From: Chara braunii
Lineage: Eukaryota > Streptophyta > Charophyceae > Charales > Characeae
Length of the DNA: 64,000 nt
Assembly (NCBI GenBank): GCA_003427395.1
Contig: BFEA01000697.1
Span: forward strand, 218,239-282,238
Reading direction: 5' to 3'
A program made the translations under genes and the position numbers. The notes under the pieces are model-generated. The model searched no databases and was not told the DNA's origin. It saw only the letters and a program-made list of their open reading frames with translations. This document shows, piece by piece, positions 43,480 to 54,689 of the stretch (within the stretch, counting starts at the first letter, position 1; every line of letters starts with the position of its first letter).

Positions 43480-43985
43480 TAGTGGTTTAAGGCGAACAAT
43501 TCTCTCTTATAGGTTGATGCAGCAACCTTTTCACACGGCAGCCTACTACGCGACATTATCTCAGCCAGCCTATATCCATTGTCGTCGTCTTGCTGTAGGA
43601 CTGCGCCGAGGCCGTATTGACTAGCGTCTGTGGTCACGATAAAAGGTAGTGATGGATCAGCAGTGGTGCAGCGATCGAAGTAAAGTTGCGCACAAACTTA
43701 ATTGGCTAGACCAAGGAACGACCGCAATTCAGTCGACGTATGCGGGGTCGGCCAATCGCTAATTACTGCAATTTTTGCGTCTTCTGGTCTAAATCCCCGT
43801 CTACAACATGGCCTAAGTACAACACTTTACGTTTCGCCCTTTCACACTTCCTGGGATAGGTTCATGGAGCTTGTTCAGAATCAGTTGAAGGTGTTATTGA
43901 TGCTCCTTACTAAACATATCGTTCATGCATTTCTGGTTAGCCCAAACGACATGACCACAAACTCGTAGTGGCATATCTAGTCCTA
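43480..43985 (-). pseudogene. Gypsy RT palm end, connection and RNase H start
   Basis: The minus strand encodes, with breaks, EFVVMSFGLTRNA (the conserved 'PFGLTNAP'-type block), IAVISDWPTPHTSTELRSFL and GLAN, then PSLPFIVTTDASQYGLGAVL and QQD, YRLAEIMSR, YKRELFAL. The segment holding the catalytic YxDD is missing between the first two blocks. The RNase H first Asp (TTDAS) is present. Confidence 0.85.
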
Positions 43986-44006
43986 AACAACGTTTTGTGC
44001 TGATCC

Positions 44007-44300
44007 TCAGGTTGTACCTCTATCTGATACCTTGACTTCAAGTCTATCTTCAAGAAGCATGTTCATCCCTACACTGTCTAATAGATCGCCTCCCCAATCT
44101 GTCCCTCGCAACATGTCAAAGGGCAGACTATCCTCCACTAGAAGGGTCAGAGAATGCAACACTTTCTCACACTTCTTACTTTCCCCCTCCGACCAGAAGT
44201 ATGCCTTCACCACCTCGACGAATTCGTCCACTTTCATTTCTCGGTTATCTGCCAGTTTGTTTGCTACCAGCTCTTCAATTTTGCACTTTCATTCCTAGAT
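44007..44300 (-). pseudogene. Gypsy protease-region fragment
   Basis: The minus frame reads KIEELVANKLADNREMKVDE, then LLVEDSLPFDMLRGTDWGGD, DSVGMN. The 'xFDxLLGxD' pattern is the C-terminal part of retroelement aspartic proteases; the active-site D-(S/T)-G block is not seen. The same peptide (LVEDSLPFVMLLGTDLG) occurs on the plus strand at 59670-59720. Confidence 0.65.
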
Positions 44301-44683
44301 GCAGTTCCTTTCATCCTTTCCTACTAATATAGTCGCGCGTCGAATTGCAGTCCACTAACGCGCCTATCCTAGTTCTACTAACTGCTACATCCGCGAATAG
44401 TACCTGTCCTTTCGACTTCTTCATCTCGGCCCAGGCTTAACGATGAGTGATTAGCTCATCGCTGACGCCTGTGAGGGAACCACCTAGCCACCTAGAGAGA
44501 CCTTGGCATAAGCAGTCTTTGGACAGTCTACAAGGTAAGGGCCTACATCAGCCTTTGCCATTGGGGTCCTCAGACAGGAGGTTCCTACTTGGGCGTGCAC
44601 TTCTTCCTTTCTATCAAAGTCTGAGGCCCTTGTAGGAGCAGCCACGACTCCTACGGGCCGTTCTCATTTGATAGTCAACGGTA

Positions 44684-44755
44684 TAGAGGGCAAAAGGGAA
44701 CGTTGTGGTTGGGGTCTCCGCATTTAAAACACTCTTTTTCTGCCTCTGACATCAG
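44684..44755 (-). pseudogene. Gypsy gag zinc knuckle
   Basis: The minus strand encodes EAEKECFKCGDPNHNVPFCP: a complete Cys-x2-Cys-x4-His-x4-Cys nucleocapsid knuckle that would bind element RNA. It is the one region of this gag with intact ligands. Confidence 0.85.
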
Positions 44756-45128
44756 AGATCCTCTGACATGTTCATGGCAATCCAGGGCTCTCCTTCTTCA
44801 AGTCCTGGATGGCGAGGGTACTTACATTGCCCTCTGGACCCCTGATCACTGTCGTTGGCGAGGGCATAGTTGGCCCCTCCATTTCCTTGGGGAAGCGGGG
44901 CATGTTTGACTACCTTGTGGGGTACCATAGCCCCTACCACCCATTTGGAAGCCCAGGCCTCCTCCTCTTCCACTGCGGCCTCCTCTTCCTTCCCCTCCGT
45001 CGTGGGCTGCTATGGTCGCATAGTGGCCTCCTCCAACTACTTGACTGCCCTCAAACTGTTGCTCGCATTCCAGGTGACCATGATCTACTTGCTCAACGGG
45101 GATTTCTTCTACACCCCTTCCTCAAACG

Positions 45129-46022
45129 TCACCAAGAGTTTGTCTCCGGCCTGCTCGTTGTCAGAGATGGTCCTGCCCATTGGTCCAACGCTTCCTTACT
45201 GAAATCTGCATAATTAACCCCTTCAGCAGCAACCTGCGCATAGAGATCATCCTCCCCTTTTGGCTTGCACCAAGAACCCCCATCTGTCCAGCGCCTCCTT
45301 ACTGAAATCTGCATAATTAGCAGCCCCATCAGGAACAGCGTGCCGATACATCTGAGTCTTAAAGGGCTCGGAGTGCTAGGGCAAAGTATTCTAGCACCTG
45401 CTTTGTTGTGGAGCAGTGGTAAGGGACTTGCAGCAACTCTTCCACTTCCCCCTGTACACATTTAAGATCTTCCGCCGTAACCTCCCCCTCGTCTTCTCGT
45501 CAAACCGTTTGCACAAGGCGTCTAGGTAGGTGTCTAAGGAGGTGATGAGGGAGTACTCAATGATCTCTCTTTTACAGCCGGCGTTCTCTATGAGGGATGC
45601 TGAGTAGCTTGCTGCGTCGCTGCCAAGACAAGAGGCAGTGAACATAACCTGACCTGTACTTGCCATTTGCTGGTCGTGCACATAACTCCTCACGGGCGCC
45701 TTCCATTGCAAGAAATTCTCCTCCTTTTTCCCGTTATAGGTCCAGGGCATCTCCATCTTGATGTTGTCCCTGGGCTCATCTTGATCATTTTTATTCTCCT
45801 TCCCTAGTCTCCTTCCCTTCTTAACTCCCTTCTTGTCATCATTATCATCACCGTCACCATCACGGGGACCACCACAAGTCTCGTCGATATACGGTTCTAC
45901 CCCCATGAGGACCTGGGTCACCTTATCGTTGACTGTGCGGAGTGCGGTTGTGGTAAAGTTGTTCCACTTACCTTGGAACTTGTCGTTTTGCGCAGCAAAT
46001 CGGTCAGCGCATGTGTAGTGCT
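45129..46022 (-). pseudogene. Gypsy gag, capsid part
   Basis: The minus frame from 46022 reads FAAQNDKFQGKWNNFTTTAL, VNDKVTQVLMGVEPYIDETC, an Asp/Lys-rich linker, then a capsid-like helical region (EENFLQWKAPVRSYV, YLDALCKRFDEKTRGRLRRK). It continues the gag whose first part is at 57811-58372, the two halves being separated by E1. Downstream, 45175-45320 has a duplicated segment (TTACTGAAATCTGCATAATTA twice). Confidence 0.8.
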
Positions 46023-46816
46023 GCGGTGTCGAGCGCATCGGTCCGGCACCGCACAAGGCAGCGTGGGACCCTCCCGACCGCGTCACGCAGGAGTTGGTCT
46101 TAATCCTCGTCGCGAATACACGTGGAGCTTTCGCAAGCCGCTCCGGCTGAGTGCGCCAGCCATACCTCTTGCGAGCCCCTACGACAGGATAGGGCCTACG
46201 CGAGGCACGACTTACCTCCCACCTCATGGGAGCTGTCACCTCCTTTCGGTGGGCGTATCCCCGCCGAGCTACCAGTCCACAATACAAAAGCTAATCAGCT
46301 GCAATCGCAGAGGTGGACCAGCCGAGGGCGTTCCTCGTTCGCTGTAGCATAGGGGGTACACGCGGTTTTACGCCTCTATCGGACCCGCACGCGAACCGAC
46401 ATCTTGGGGGGCTGAAGTCCCAAGCGCGACCCGTCGTCGGTCGACTAGGACGCATCCTATGCACCACGCGTACACGAGTCTAAGGAATATAAGAATAAAA
46501 ACACACACGCATACACTTACATATATAGAACAACGAAGAACAAACAACGCGACAACACTCCTAGTCCCTTAGTAGCCATCCCATAACTTTTCGATGCGGA
46601 AATCAGATAGGTGTCGTGCGCAAGATTTAGTATAAAATCGCGCGGACGCAAGGCTAACTCATATCGACTCGCAATGCAAACATATGCAAGCGGTCGCAAC
46701 GATGGCGTACTATGTAGTACCCGTACTCGAGCAGTCCTCGTTAATCTCGAGGGTCGCATTCGACACTCAAATGTCGGCTGATACGCGCCTTGAGGGATTA
46801 ATCTCTTGACGCTAGA

Positions 46817-46835
46817 CAACCGCCAAGTGCGGTTG
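46817..46835 (-). other. Conserved hairpin CAACCGC/GCGGTTG in E1
   Basis: A perfect 7-bp stem with loop CAAGT. It is the counterpart of 20263-20280 in E3, differing by a compensating pair. Confidence 0.75.
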
Positions 46836-47462
46836 ATAACCACACCCTCTTCTGCACCCTGCGGAGAGTGGGTGGTACACAGGTTCATACCTGTGGTGGC
46901 GATTGTCTCTTATTGCCCTGGAGACCAGCTCTCTCATCCAGGGTCTAGAGAGAAGTCAAGGGGTTTGACTTTGACGGCTGCCACAGACTACAACATCCAA
47001 CTATAAAAATTAATAATCAATCAATAAATAAGTAAACACCCAACACATATATCAAATCAGAGCTCAAGATAAAATAGAAGAAGGGGAAACGCAAACCCAT
47101 CAGGTATGCAGTTCGTGCGTCACATGGTTGTCATTCTCACTGTCTCCAAGGTACGGCTCATATACCAAGCTCCAAAATACTAACCTGCATAAGACACTGA
47201 CACACACAATAGCCACATTGTCGTACACCAATGTGGTCAACCTTACTGTTCCCTGTAACTCACACCACGCCTCACACTCAAGCCCCAGTCATAATCCCAC
47301 TTTCCATAAATCTCATAAGTTCTGTACAATGGCCATTAAAAGAAGTTCGGTTAAAACCCTCAAAGAAACAAATCAAATCCCAAGGCTAAGGCATCAAGTT
47401 GAGGTACAGGTATAAGCAAAGTTGTGTCGTGAGCCGACAAGTTGGCGATCAACCAACCGACC

Positions 47463-47479
47463 TGTTATCAGTGATAACA
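47463..47479 (-). other. Conserved hairpin TGTTATC/GATAACA in E1
   Basis: Same stem as 20911-20928 in E3, with loop AGT instead of AAAA. Confidence 0.75.
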
Positions 47480-47879
47480 GAAGATGATCTTCGTAGGATC
47501 AAGCTGAATCTAGTCCAAATCGTGGATCGAATGTCCAAAGAAGACCTGTATCATAAGACAGGTCAATGCCCAAGCTAAATCATCAGTGTATGGAGAACAA
47601 ATCCCCATGACACATTCTCATTCAAGACTCTCCTGATAACCAAGCCTAGGTCTTATCTCTAAATCAGTACCCAAAGAAAGGTAGACCTATGGCAAAATCT
47701 CCCCCATACAGAGTGGATTACTAGAATCGCCACCTGTCAAAATATAATCTATCTCCTCTAAACTAAGAAAATTTCGGCAGCGCTGTCGGTGCGAATACCC
47801 TGACAAGGGTATCTGCCCTAGTTTTTGCAAGTAACAAAGTAAGTTTGAAAAGTTTAGGTATGTCGCGCGAGTCACGGCT

Positions 47880-50090
47880 AAGTCAGTGGGTTACACTACT
47901 AGGATGGTTGAACAGGACAGAGTGTGAGTGGGCGCGTAGTCTTAAGGTGCGTGTGTGATTTCTCTCCTCCTTGATCATGACGCAGGCATAGATGTCCAAT
48001 TTGGGTTTGATTGCCGAGTGATTTAAAGAATTAGAAGGTTTGCCGATGTGTTGCCGCGCATGGAAGGCAGTGGGTTGTGGCCACGGCGTAGTGGGGGCTA
48101 GCCGGCAGGGACGCCTAGTGGCGGTGGGCTGATTGCAGGTAGAAATATGGTTGAGACCTTTTTTGAGCACCGGTGGTACACCGCTTTATATAGAATCTTG
48201 CGCAGGTTGGTACCAGGCTTGGGCTTAGCCCTATAGGTTACGGTACTGGACTTATACGGCGGAGGTACGTGGACCCGCTTGCTTCAATTTTTTTATTTTT
48301 GAATGATGTTTTTCGTCTTTTGTTATGTATTTGGGGTGCTACTGGGTCCAAGATCGAGCCGAGAGTCCATAAGTGTGACTCGGAGGATACACTTGGGAAC
48401 TGTTGGAGTGCAGGCCGCAAATCGGGCCTGGATGCTGAAACCCAACGAGTGTGACCAAATTGTGAGGGCAGCACGGAGAATCGTTTAGCCTGTGGAAGGC
48501 AGCGGGGCGCTGTCCCGGTCAAAGTCCTTCAAGACATCTGGAAGAGTTGGAATGATACAGGGGAAAGTAGCGTGGCCCCCCGCAGAGTTTATATGTATAA
48601 ATCAAGAGGCGGCCCGGGCTTCTCGTTTTTGTTGGGCTGGCGGTAGTGACTATCTCCCCGTTCTGTTGCCAAAAATGTCCGCTAGTAGACCACGTTGCGG
48701 GCTGGGCATGAAGGGCCACGCCGGGGACAGCGCTAAGCGAACGGGGGAGACAAGTATTAGACGACCGAGTGAAGACAAGAAAGGAGGTGGGAGTGCTGAG
48801 GCATCAGGTGGGGCGCTGTAGGGCTATTGCGGTCGGTTGGGCCGCGCTAACAACAGTGACGGGCACTAAGGCGTAGTAGGTTAGGAAACGAGGAAAAAAC
48901 CTGGACGCAAGGGGGCGCCAGGTGCATTTGAATCGAAGATGGTGGGCTGAGAGTTCGGGCGCAGTCAAGAAGGCACAGACCTCTCGATCCTTTGTGGAAT
49001 CGAGAAGGGTAAGGTGCAATCCCAGGAGTTTGGCCCCGGGCGAATCGAATAGTGATGTCAGTTTTGGAAGAAAGGTTGTAGAAATGGAGGTGGAAGGGAA
49101 CCCTGCTGCGTAAAGCTATGGTGGAGAGGGAGAGTGGAAGGAGAGAACCGAGTGCCTTGTGGTCGTTCATGGGCGGAATCTAACGAGGGGAGACTCGAAT
49201 CCGGGGTTGTCAAGAGGGCGATCCGGATTTTGAAGTCAGGTCCAGCAACGAGCGGGTGGGAAGAAGGTTAGTGAAGAGAGGGTCCGCACGGAGCTATGCA
49301 ACAACGAGTTATGGTGAGGGAGGAGGACTGATAGCGCACCCGATTCCTAACGGATACGGGTACGGAAGGAAGCAATTCTGGGGATTTTGGGACGGGCGAC
49401 CCCGGATCTAGAGTCCGATTGGCAAGGGAGTTAGTTGACGGAGAGATTAGTAAAGGAAGGGCTATGCCTGATTGTGTTGGTTTTTGCGACTGAACCTGGC
49501 CACAATGGTGACTGGGTGCTTCTACCACGAAAAGTCGAAAGAGGGCCGCGTGCGGGAGAGTGGAATGCGACTAGGAAGGAGGGGGTGAAGGGAATATGGG
49601 CGCTTACGTGAGAGTTGAGGCACGAGATCAGTCGCAGGGTCGGGGACTTACCTGTCGGCAAGTGCAAAGCCGATCTTGCGGGCGAAGTGTGGGCAGGTCC
49701 CCGGGAAGGAAACACCGAGGAAGGGAAAAGTCCTGTCGACAGCCGGATCTGTTGTGCAACGGGCGGCTGTATGTGAAGGAGGCTTGCCGTTGTATGGGGA
49801 TCGCAGGTGGACCGTCACCACTTGACCTGCTGCTCATACTAACTAGTTGCAGCTGTTGCCAAATTGCGGGCTATAGCAGTTACTGTGGATTCTGAAGAGG
49901 GAATTGTTGGTATGATATCTTATCACGGTCGGCGGCATGTGTGTCCACTGAGAGCTGCTGTGGGAGTCTTTGTACCTGCAAATGTTGTCGTGGTGGTTGT
50001 TGATCTCCACAGTACCATGCTGCTGCGCCCTGTGACACAGCGCACAGTGTTTTCTGCTGGGGAACTGTAGCGTTCTATGATTAATGGCCA
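47880..50090 (+). other. E2 upstream body, no gene
   Basis: Several open frames exist on both strands (for example 48492-48821), but none resembles a protein and their composition follows the GC-rich background. The position is colinear with 57300-55000 of E1. Confidence 0.5.
48185..48194 (+). promoter_or_regulatory. Possible LTR TATA box
   Basis: TTTATATAGA lies 400 bases inside the E2 start in otherwise GC-rich sequence. If E2 is an LTR, this would mark its U3 promoter. Confidence 0.35.
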
Positions 50091-50099
50091 ATGAGGGCA

Positions 50100-50830
50100 A
50101 GACCGATTACTTCAGTAACGTGGCAGCTTTGACGGTGGCTGAGCTTACTACAGGCTGCCGCTCTGTTTTGAGTGCGACTGGTGAGACCAGATGGCAACAG
50201 CCTCTTCACAGGGAAGAGGAGAGGGGCTACTACTACAGCTTGGAGATCTTTCAAGGAGGTTGTCGCGTTCTATCGCTGGGTTTTGCTGACTGATAATGAT
50301 GGTTGCAGGCTGTTGACGGTTGTTGACCACCGCTGGCCGGTTTTTTTTCCGCGGCATGCTGTTGCGTGATGTTGTGGGCTGCAGAGAACTGCTACTGCGT
50401 ATTGGGCACAAGCTGTTGCTATTGCGTATTGGGCACAAGCTGCTGCTGCTGTGAACTGGGCATGAGCGGCCGCTGCTGAATGCTGGAGACTGTTGCTGCG
50501 CTTGCTGACCGCCGCCTACTACAGCATACTGTTGTAGACCGATGTGTACCGCTGTTGGGTGTGCGGACTGTGGCTGCCGTTGACTGTGGACGTTGCTGCT
50601 AACCGCAGCTGCTGTAGGCGAGCTGCTACTGTTACTGCTGACCGCCACAGGGTACTGCGGCTGCACCTAAGGGCTATTGCGGGCGACTGTGCGGCTGTGG
50701 TTGAACTGCAAGAGGGGCGGCGGTTGCAGCATGGTAGCACGGTGGCGAGGGGAGTAATGCTGCAAAGTAGGAGATCGTTAGGAGGGGTTACTTCGGCAGT
50801 TTAACTTCGTTGACCAAGCTGTCAGTTGGC
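50100..50830 (+). repeat. CTG/TTG-rich region of E2, first copy
   Basis: Dense GCTGCTG/GTTGTTG-like triplets give long Gln/Ser-rich frames on the minus strand (50148-50666), a by-product of composition. 50485-50760 matches 52290-52560 (about 80 percent by eye). Each copy is followed by GCGGGGCCCTCAGGCGATTG. Confidence 0.7.
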
Positions 50831-51349
50831 CGCCATTGCGGGGCCCTCAGGCGATTGAAGACAACAAGGCCCTCTCTCGCGAGTCTGAGTGCACCCCCCT
50901 TGGATCTGAGAGTCTCAAAACCTTTCTCTCTCTATCTGCCCTTCTAACTCTTAAGTCTAGTCTATTGGCTACGAGAGGAAGGCGACAAGCGGGATTGCAA
51001 CCCGTAGGACCGCATCAAGACTCTATGGGGAGCCATGCCACCGATTGCGGGAGCTCTGCCGGAACCTAGGCGAGGTTCTGGAGGCAGGGAACCATCAGGT
51101 AAACTATCTTCATCTGTATAATCCACTACACCCATGTTTGCCTATCCCCCTATAGCTTGATTGATGTATGCATGCATGTCCTTATGATTCTTGCTTTCTA
51201 TTCAGGACATACCCAGACAAAGTAAAGGAAGGCATGTATAATGTCAGTTTCAGCTTCTTTGCTTGATTGAAAGAAGATTGTGGGGTTGCATCTGGGGGAA
51301 GGGTGGGAGAAAGGCTGAATTGCATGAGTTTGATCGGGTCAACCAAAGG

Positions 51350-51720
51350 CTGGGCCAGTTCCGTAAGTTCGGGAAGACCCAGTGCTGTCTTTTATTTTGT
51401 ATTGCTTGGAGAACCAGACATGTTCCATAAGTTTGGGTGGTCTGGTTGCTCTGACTTGTGAGGGCTGAATGTGATTGCTTTTTCAGGGGCCAAGCATGTT
51501 CCATAAGTTTTGGTGGCTCAACCTTTTCCTGCTTTGGCTTTGGGAGGAATGAACCAGGCTGAGGACTAAGGCATGTTCCATAAATTTGGGTGGTCTTGGT
51601 CCAACGCCTCGCACATGCTGGAATCAGAAGGCTATAACTTTGTTATACTCTATTATTATATTATCTATGAACAGGCTAGTCAGACAAGGTTCCATAAGTT
51701 TGGGTGGTCTGACTATAGCC
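51350..51720 (+). repeat. Hairpin array of E2 (TGTTCCATAAGTTTGGG loops)
   Basis: Sites: 51412-51447 arms AACCAGAC/GTCTGGTT with a 20-base loop, perfect; 51563-51602 arms GGACTAAGGC/GTCTTGGTCC, two mismatches; 51678-51714 arms AGTCAGAC/GTCTGACT with a 21-base loop, perfect; 51488-51523 decayed arms around CATGTTCCATAAGTTTTGG; a degenerate site near 51350-51390 (TGGGCC...GACCCA). The arms match the orthologous sites of E1 but differ between sites. Confidence 0.85.
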
Positions 51721-52139
51721 TATCACTAACAGACAAGAGTAGTAACTAAGAATAGACTTGTGGTACGAAGGGGCAGGAATGCAGAGGGAAGTGGCCCTGA
51801 AGTCGAAGAATTGCTACTGTGCAGTACTGTGTGAAGGTGGTGCACGCAGTGCTTTGCCTAGTGGCCAAACCCAGTGGAGGGGTACGCGGTGTATTAGAGT
51901 ATGTGACTGCGTTGTGCCGACGTTTTGAATCAGACATAGAGGGAGCGTCAGGCCCTGGCCTAACGGTGACCACTCCCATACTGCGGTCTAGTGGTAGGAA
52001 GCCGCTGGGGTTGTTGGTCTCTGCACAGTTTACTGCGGGTAGTGGGTTGAGCAGGACTGCGTTGTGGCTGTGTTCGATGGCCGGGCAAGGACAACTCTCG
52101 CTGTTTTTTCCCCTTTTTTTTTTTTTTTTTTTTGACTGT

Positions 52140-52870
52140 GCACAACCGCCACTGCTGGTTGTTGCGAACTGTGCGTGGACTACTGCTGCGGGCTGTTGTG
52201 GGATTGAGTGCAGATCGCTACGACAGGTTGTGCACGACTGCTGCACCTGTGGACGGAGCACAAGCTACGATGTGCGGATCACTGCTGCTAATGACTGCTG
52301 CTGCGCTTGCTGACCGCCGCATACTACAGCGTACTCTTGTAGACCGCTGTGTGTTGTTGTTGGGTGTGCGGGCTGCGGCTGCTGTTGGATGTGGACGTTG
52401 CTGCTGACCGCCGCTGCGGTAGGCTGTTGTTGGCAAGCTACTGCTGTTGCTGTTGGCCGTCGCTGAATACTGCGGCTGCATCTAAGGGCTATTACGGGCT
52501 GCTGTGCGGCGGTGGTTGGACTACAAGAGGGGCTGTTGTTGCAGCATGGTAGAGTGATGGCGAGGGGAGTTAGTGCTACGAGTTGGGAGATTGTCAGGGG
52601 GTCGAGTTCGGCGATCGAGTTCAATAGTTGACTCCGATTTGGTCAAGCTGTCCCGACGGCTGCCATTGCGGGGCCCTCAGGCGATTGAAGACAACAAGGC
52701 CCTCTCTCGCGAGTCTGAGTGCACCCCCTTTGGATCTGAGAGTCTCAAAACCTTTCTCTATCTGCCCTTCTAAAGTCTAGGCTACTGGCTACGAGAGGAA
52801 GGCGGCAGGCGAGATTGCGACCCGTAGGTCCGCATCAAGACTCTGTGGGGAGTCATCCCACCGATTGCGG
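52140..52870 (+). repeat. Second copy of CTG-rich region and adjoining block in E2
   Basis: A repeat of 50480-51060 at an offset of about 1.84 kb, including GCGGGGCCCTCAGGCGATTG and GGTCTGAG-like text. It shows that E2 carries part of the LTR sequence twice. Confidence 0.7.
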
Positions 52871-52984
52871 AAGCTCCATGAATGTATCGCGACGAGGATT
52901 AAGATCCAACTCCTGCGTGACGCGGCCGAGAGGGTCCCGTGCTACCCTTGAGTAGTGCCGGACCGATGCGCTCGACAACGCTTC

Positions 52985-53560
52985 CCGTAGAAAAAGTGCC
53001 TTTCCAAAATTTATATCAGCCTAAGTATGAAAACGTAAATAATCTTCAACTTTCCAAAGTCAAAATTTGTCTAGCTCCCTGAATTAGCAAAAAGTTGGGC
53101 AGCATCTCCTTTAGGAAGGTAGGCTTCCCAGATTTATACTAAGTCAGGTAGGAACTCAGAAGTTAGACTTTAGTTCAACTAACCCCTTAGATTTGTAGAA
53201 ATTTCGGCAGCGTTTCCCGTAGAGAAAGTGTTATTCCAAGATTTATACAAAGCTAAGTTCAGAATCTAAAATGACTTTTGACTTCTCAAGGTCCAATTTT
53301 ATCTGACTCAATTTTATCTGACTCCCTGAATTAGCAAAACAAATGGGCAGCACTCCCTTTAGAAAAGGAGACTCTCCAAATTTTTACTAAGTCATATATA
53401 AAAGTCAGACTCTAACTAATTCCTTGGTTTTGTAGAAATTTCGGCAGCGATTCCCGTAGAGAAAGTAAATTACCAAGATTTATACAAGACCAAGTATAAT
53501 AAAAGATCCCAAAAAATGCAGAAATTGACCGAAGTAAAAAAACTTAGCTCAAAAAATGGA
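52985..53560 (-). repeat. Tandem units of E1 (TTTCGGCAGCGTTTCCCGTAG)
   Basis: Four to five units with starts near 52982, 53095, 53203, 53340 and 53437. They are the counterpart of 22930-23460 in E3. E2 inserted in the first of them. Confidence 0.75.
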
Positions 53561-53778
53561 ATTGAGATAAACTCCTATGGCTCTAGCACGTGGCGAGCAT
53601 CTAAAGCAACTACCTGTTAAACTGAAACGTAGACCAAGTAGTAATCTCACTCAGCCACATGCAGGCCAACCACAAAGGTAAGTACTCTCACCAGGCCCAA
53701 GTCAACTTGGACAAACAATAGTTCGTAATCTTTCAATGATTTATCCCTTTATACCTAGTTTACATAGGGCATATAGCT

Positions 53779-54395
53779 AGACCACCCAAACTTATGGAAC
53801 ATGTCTTCTCTTCTTTGGGCATATGACTAGGCCACCCTAGTCGCCCTGAACTGTTTAAGTATCCCAACTTTATATAATTATTTGCACTTAGTCTTTTGAG
53901 GTAACATATAATTGAACCGATCATCTTTAGTATGTCGATGCGTACCACAAATTTACTCTTAATTAATACGCTGTTCAGTTTGTGATAAGCTACAGTCAGA
54001 CCACCCAAACTTATGGAACACTGTCTGACTAGTCTGTTCATAGATAGAATAGTGGTAAGGTATAACCAAGTTATAACCTTCTGGTTCCAGCATGTGCGAG
54101 GTGTTGGACCAAGACCACCCAAACTTATGGAACATGTCTTGGTCCTCAGCCTGGTTCATTTTCTCTTAAAACCAAAGCAGGAAGAGGCGGAGCCACCTAA
54201 ACTTATGGAACATGCTCAGACCCCCTCGTTCAGAAACTAAAGAAACTGGAAGAAACCCAAATTAAACAAGGCGACCAAGCCACCCAAACTTATGGAATAT
54301 GCTTGGTCCCTGAAAAGTCACTCACAATCAACCCTCACAAGTCAGTCAGAGCAACCAGACCACCTAAACTTATGGGAACGTGTCTGGTCCTCCAG
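53779..54395 (-). repeat. Hairpin array of E1 (CCCAAACTTATGGAAC loops)
   Basis: Six sites share CACC(C/T)AAACTTATGG(G)AACAT. Arms: AGAC/GTCT (53779-53806); AGTCAGAC/GTCTGACT (53994-54030); GGACCAAGAC/GTCTTGGTCC (54106-54145, 10 bp perfect, loop 20); GAGC/GCTC (54190-54217); GACCAAGC/GCTTGGTC (54273-54308, loop 20); ACCAGAC/GTCTGGT (54354-54388, loop 21). The loop is constant in length and sequence while the arms vary and remain complementary. Confidence 0.88.
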
Positions 54396-54689
54396 GCAAT
54401 CGAAAATAAACATAGCACAGGGCCCTTATGGAGACTCTCCTAGCCTATTGATTAACCCAGTCAAACAAGCAGTACAACCTTCCTCCCATCCTTCCCCCAG
54501 ATGCAATCCCACAATCTGCTTTCAATCAAACAACAAAAACTGAAACTGAATTTGCATAATCATTCCTTTATTCAGTCTGGTTTATGTCCTGAAGTCAAAC
54601 TGAAAGTTAGAGTAGGGATGCACACAGTATACTCAGTCAAAACAGAACAAGGAATGCAGATAGGGGTTATAATGGGTTTATAGAAGGGG

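Larger units (their letters stand above)
47784..52976 (+). mobile_element. Giant LTR-type element E2, nested in E1
   Basis: E2 starts TGTCGGTGCGAATACCC within E1's tandem unit (TTTCGGCAGCGC | TTCCCGTAG) and ends GACCGATGCGCTCGAC, the same end as E1 (minus strand). The flanks AGCGC (47779-47783) and AACGC (52977-52981) are a 4/5 target duplication. It is 5.19 kb with no gag or pol. It holds a hairpin array (51360-51720), then a second, partial copy of the CTG-rich region and following block (52140-52870), so it is internally rearranged. Confidence 0.75.

Noticed and set aside
45391-46287. 298-aa minus-strand ORF taken as one protein
   Set aside because: The part upstream of 46022 is E1 end sequence. 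Only 46022 downward is gag.
50148-50666. 172-aa Gln/Ser-rich minus-strand ORF
   Set aside because: It follows from CTG/TTG-rich composition inside E2. The repeat copy at 52218-52624 breaks the frame differently.
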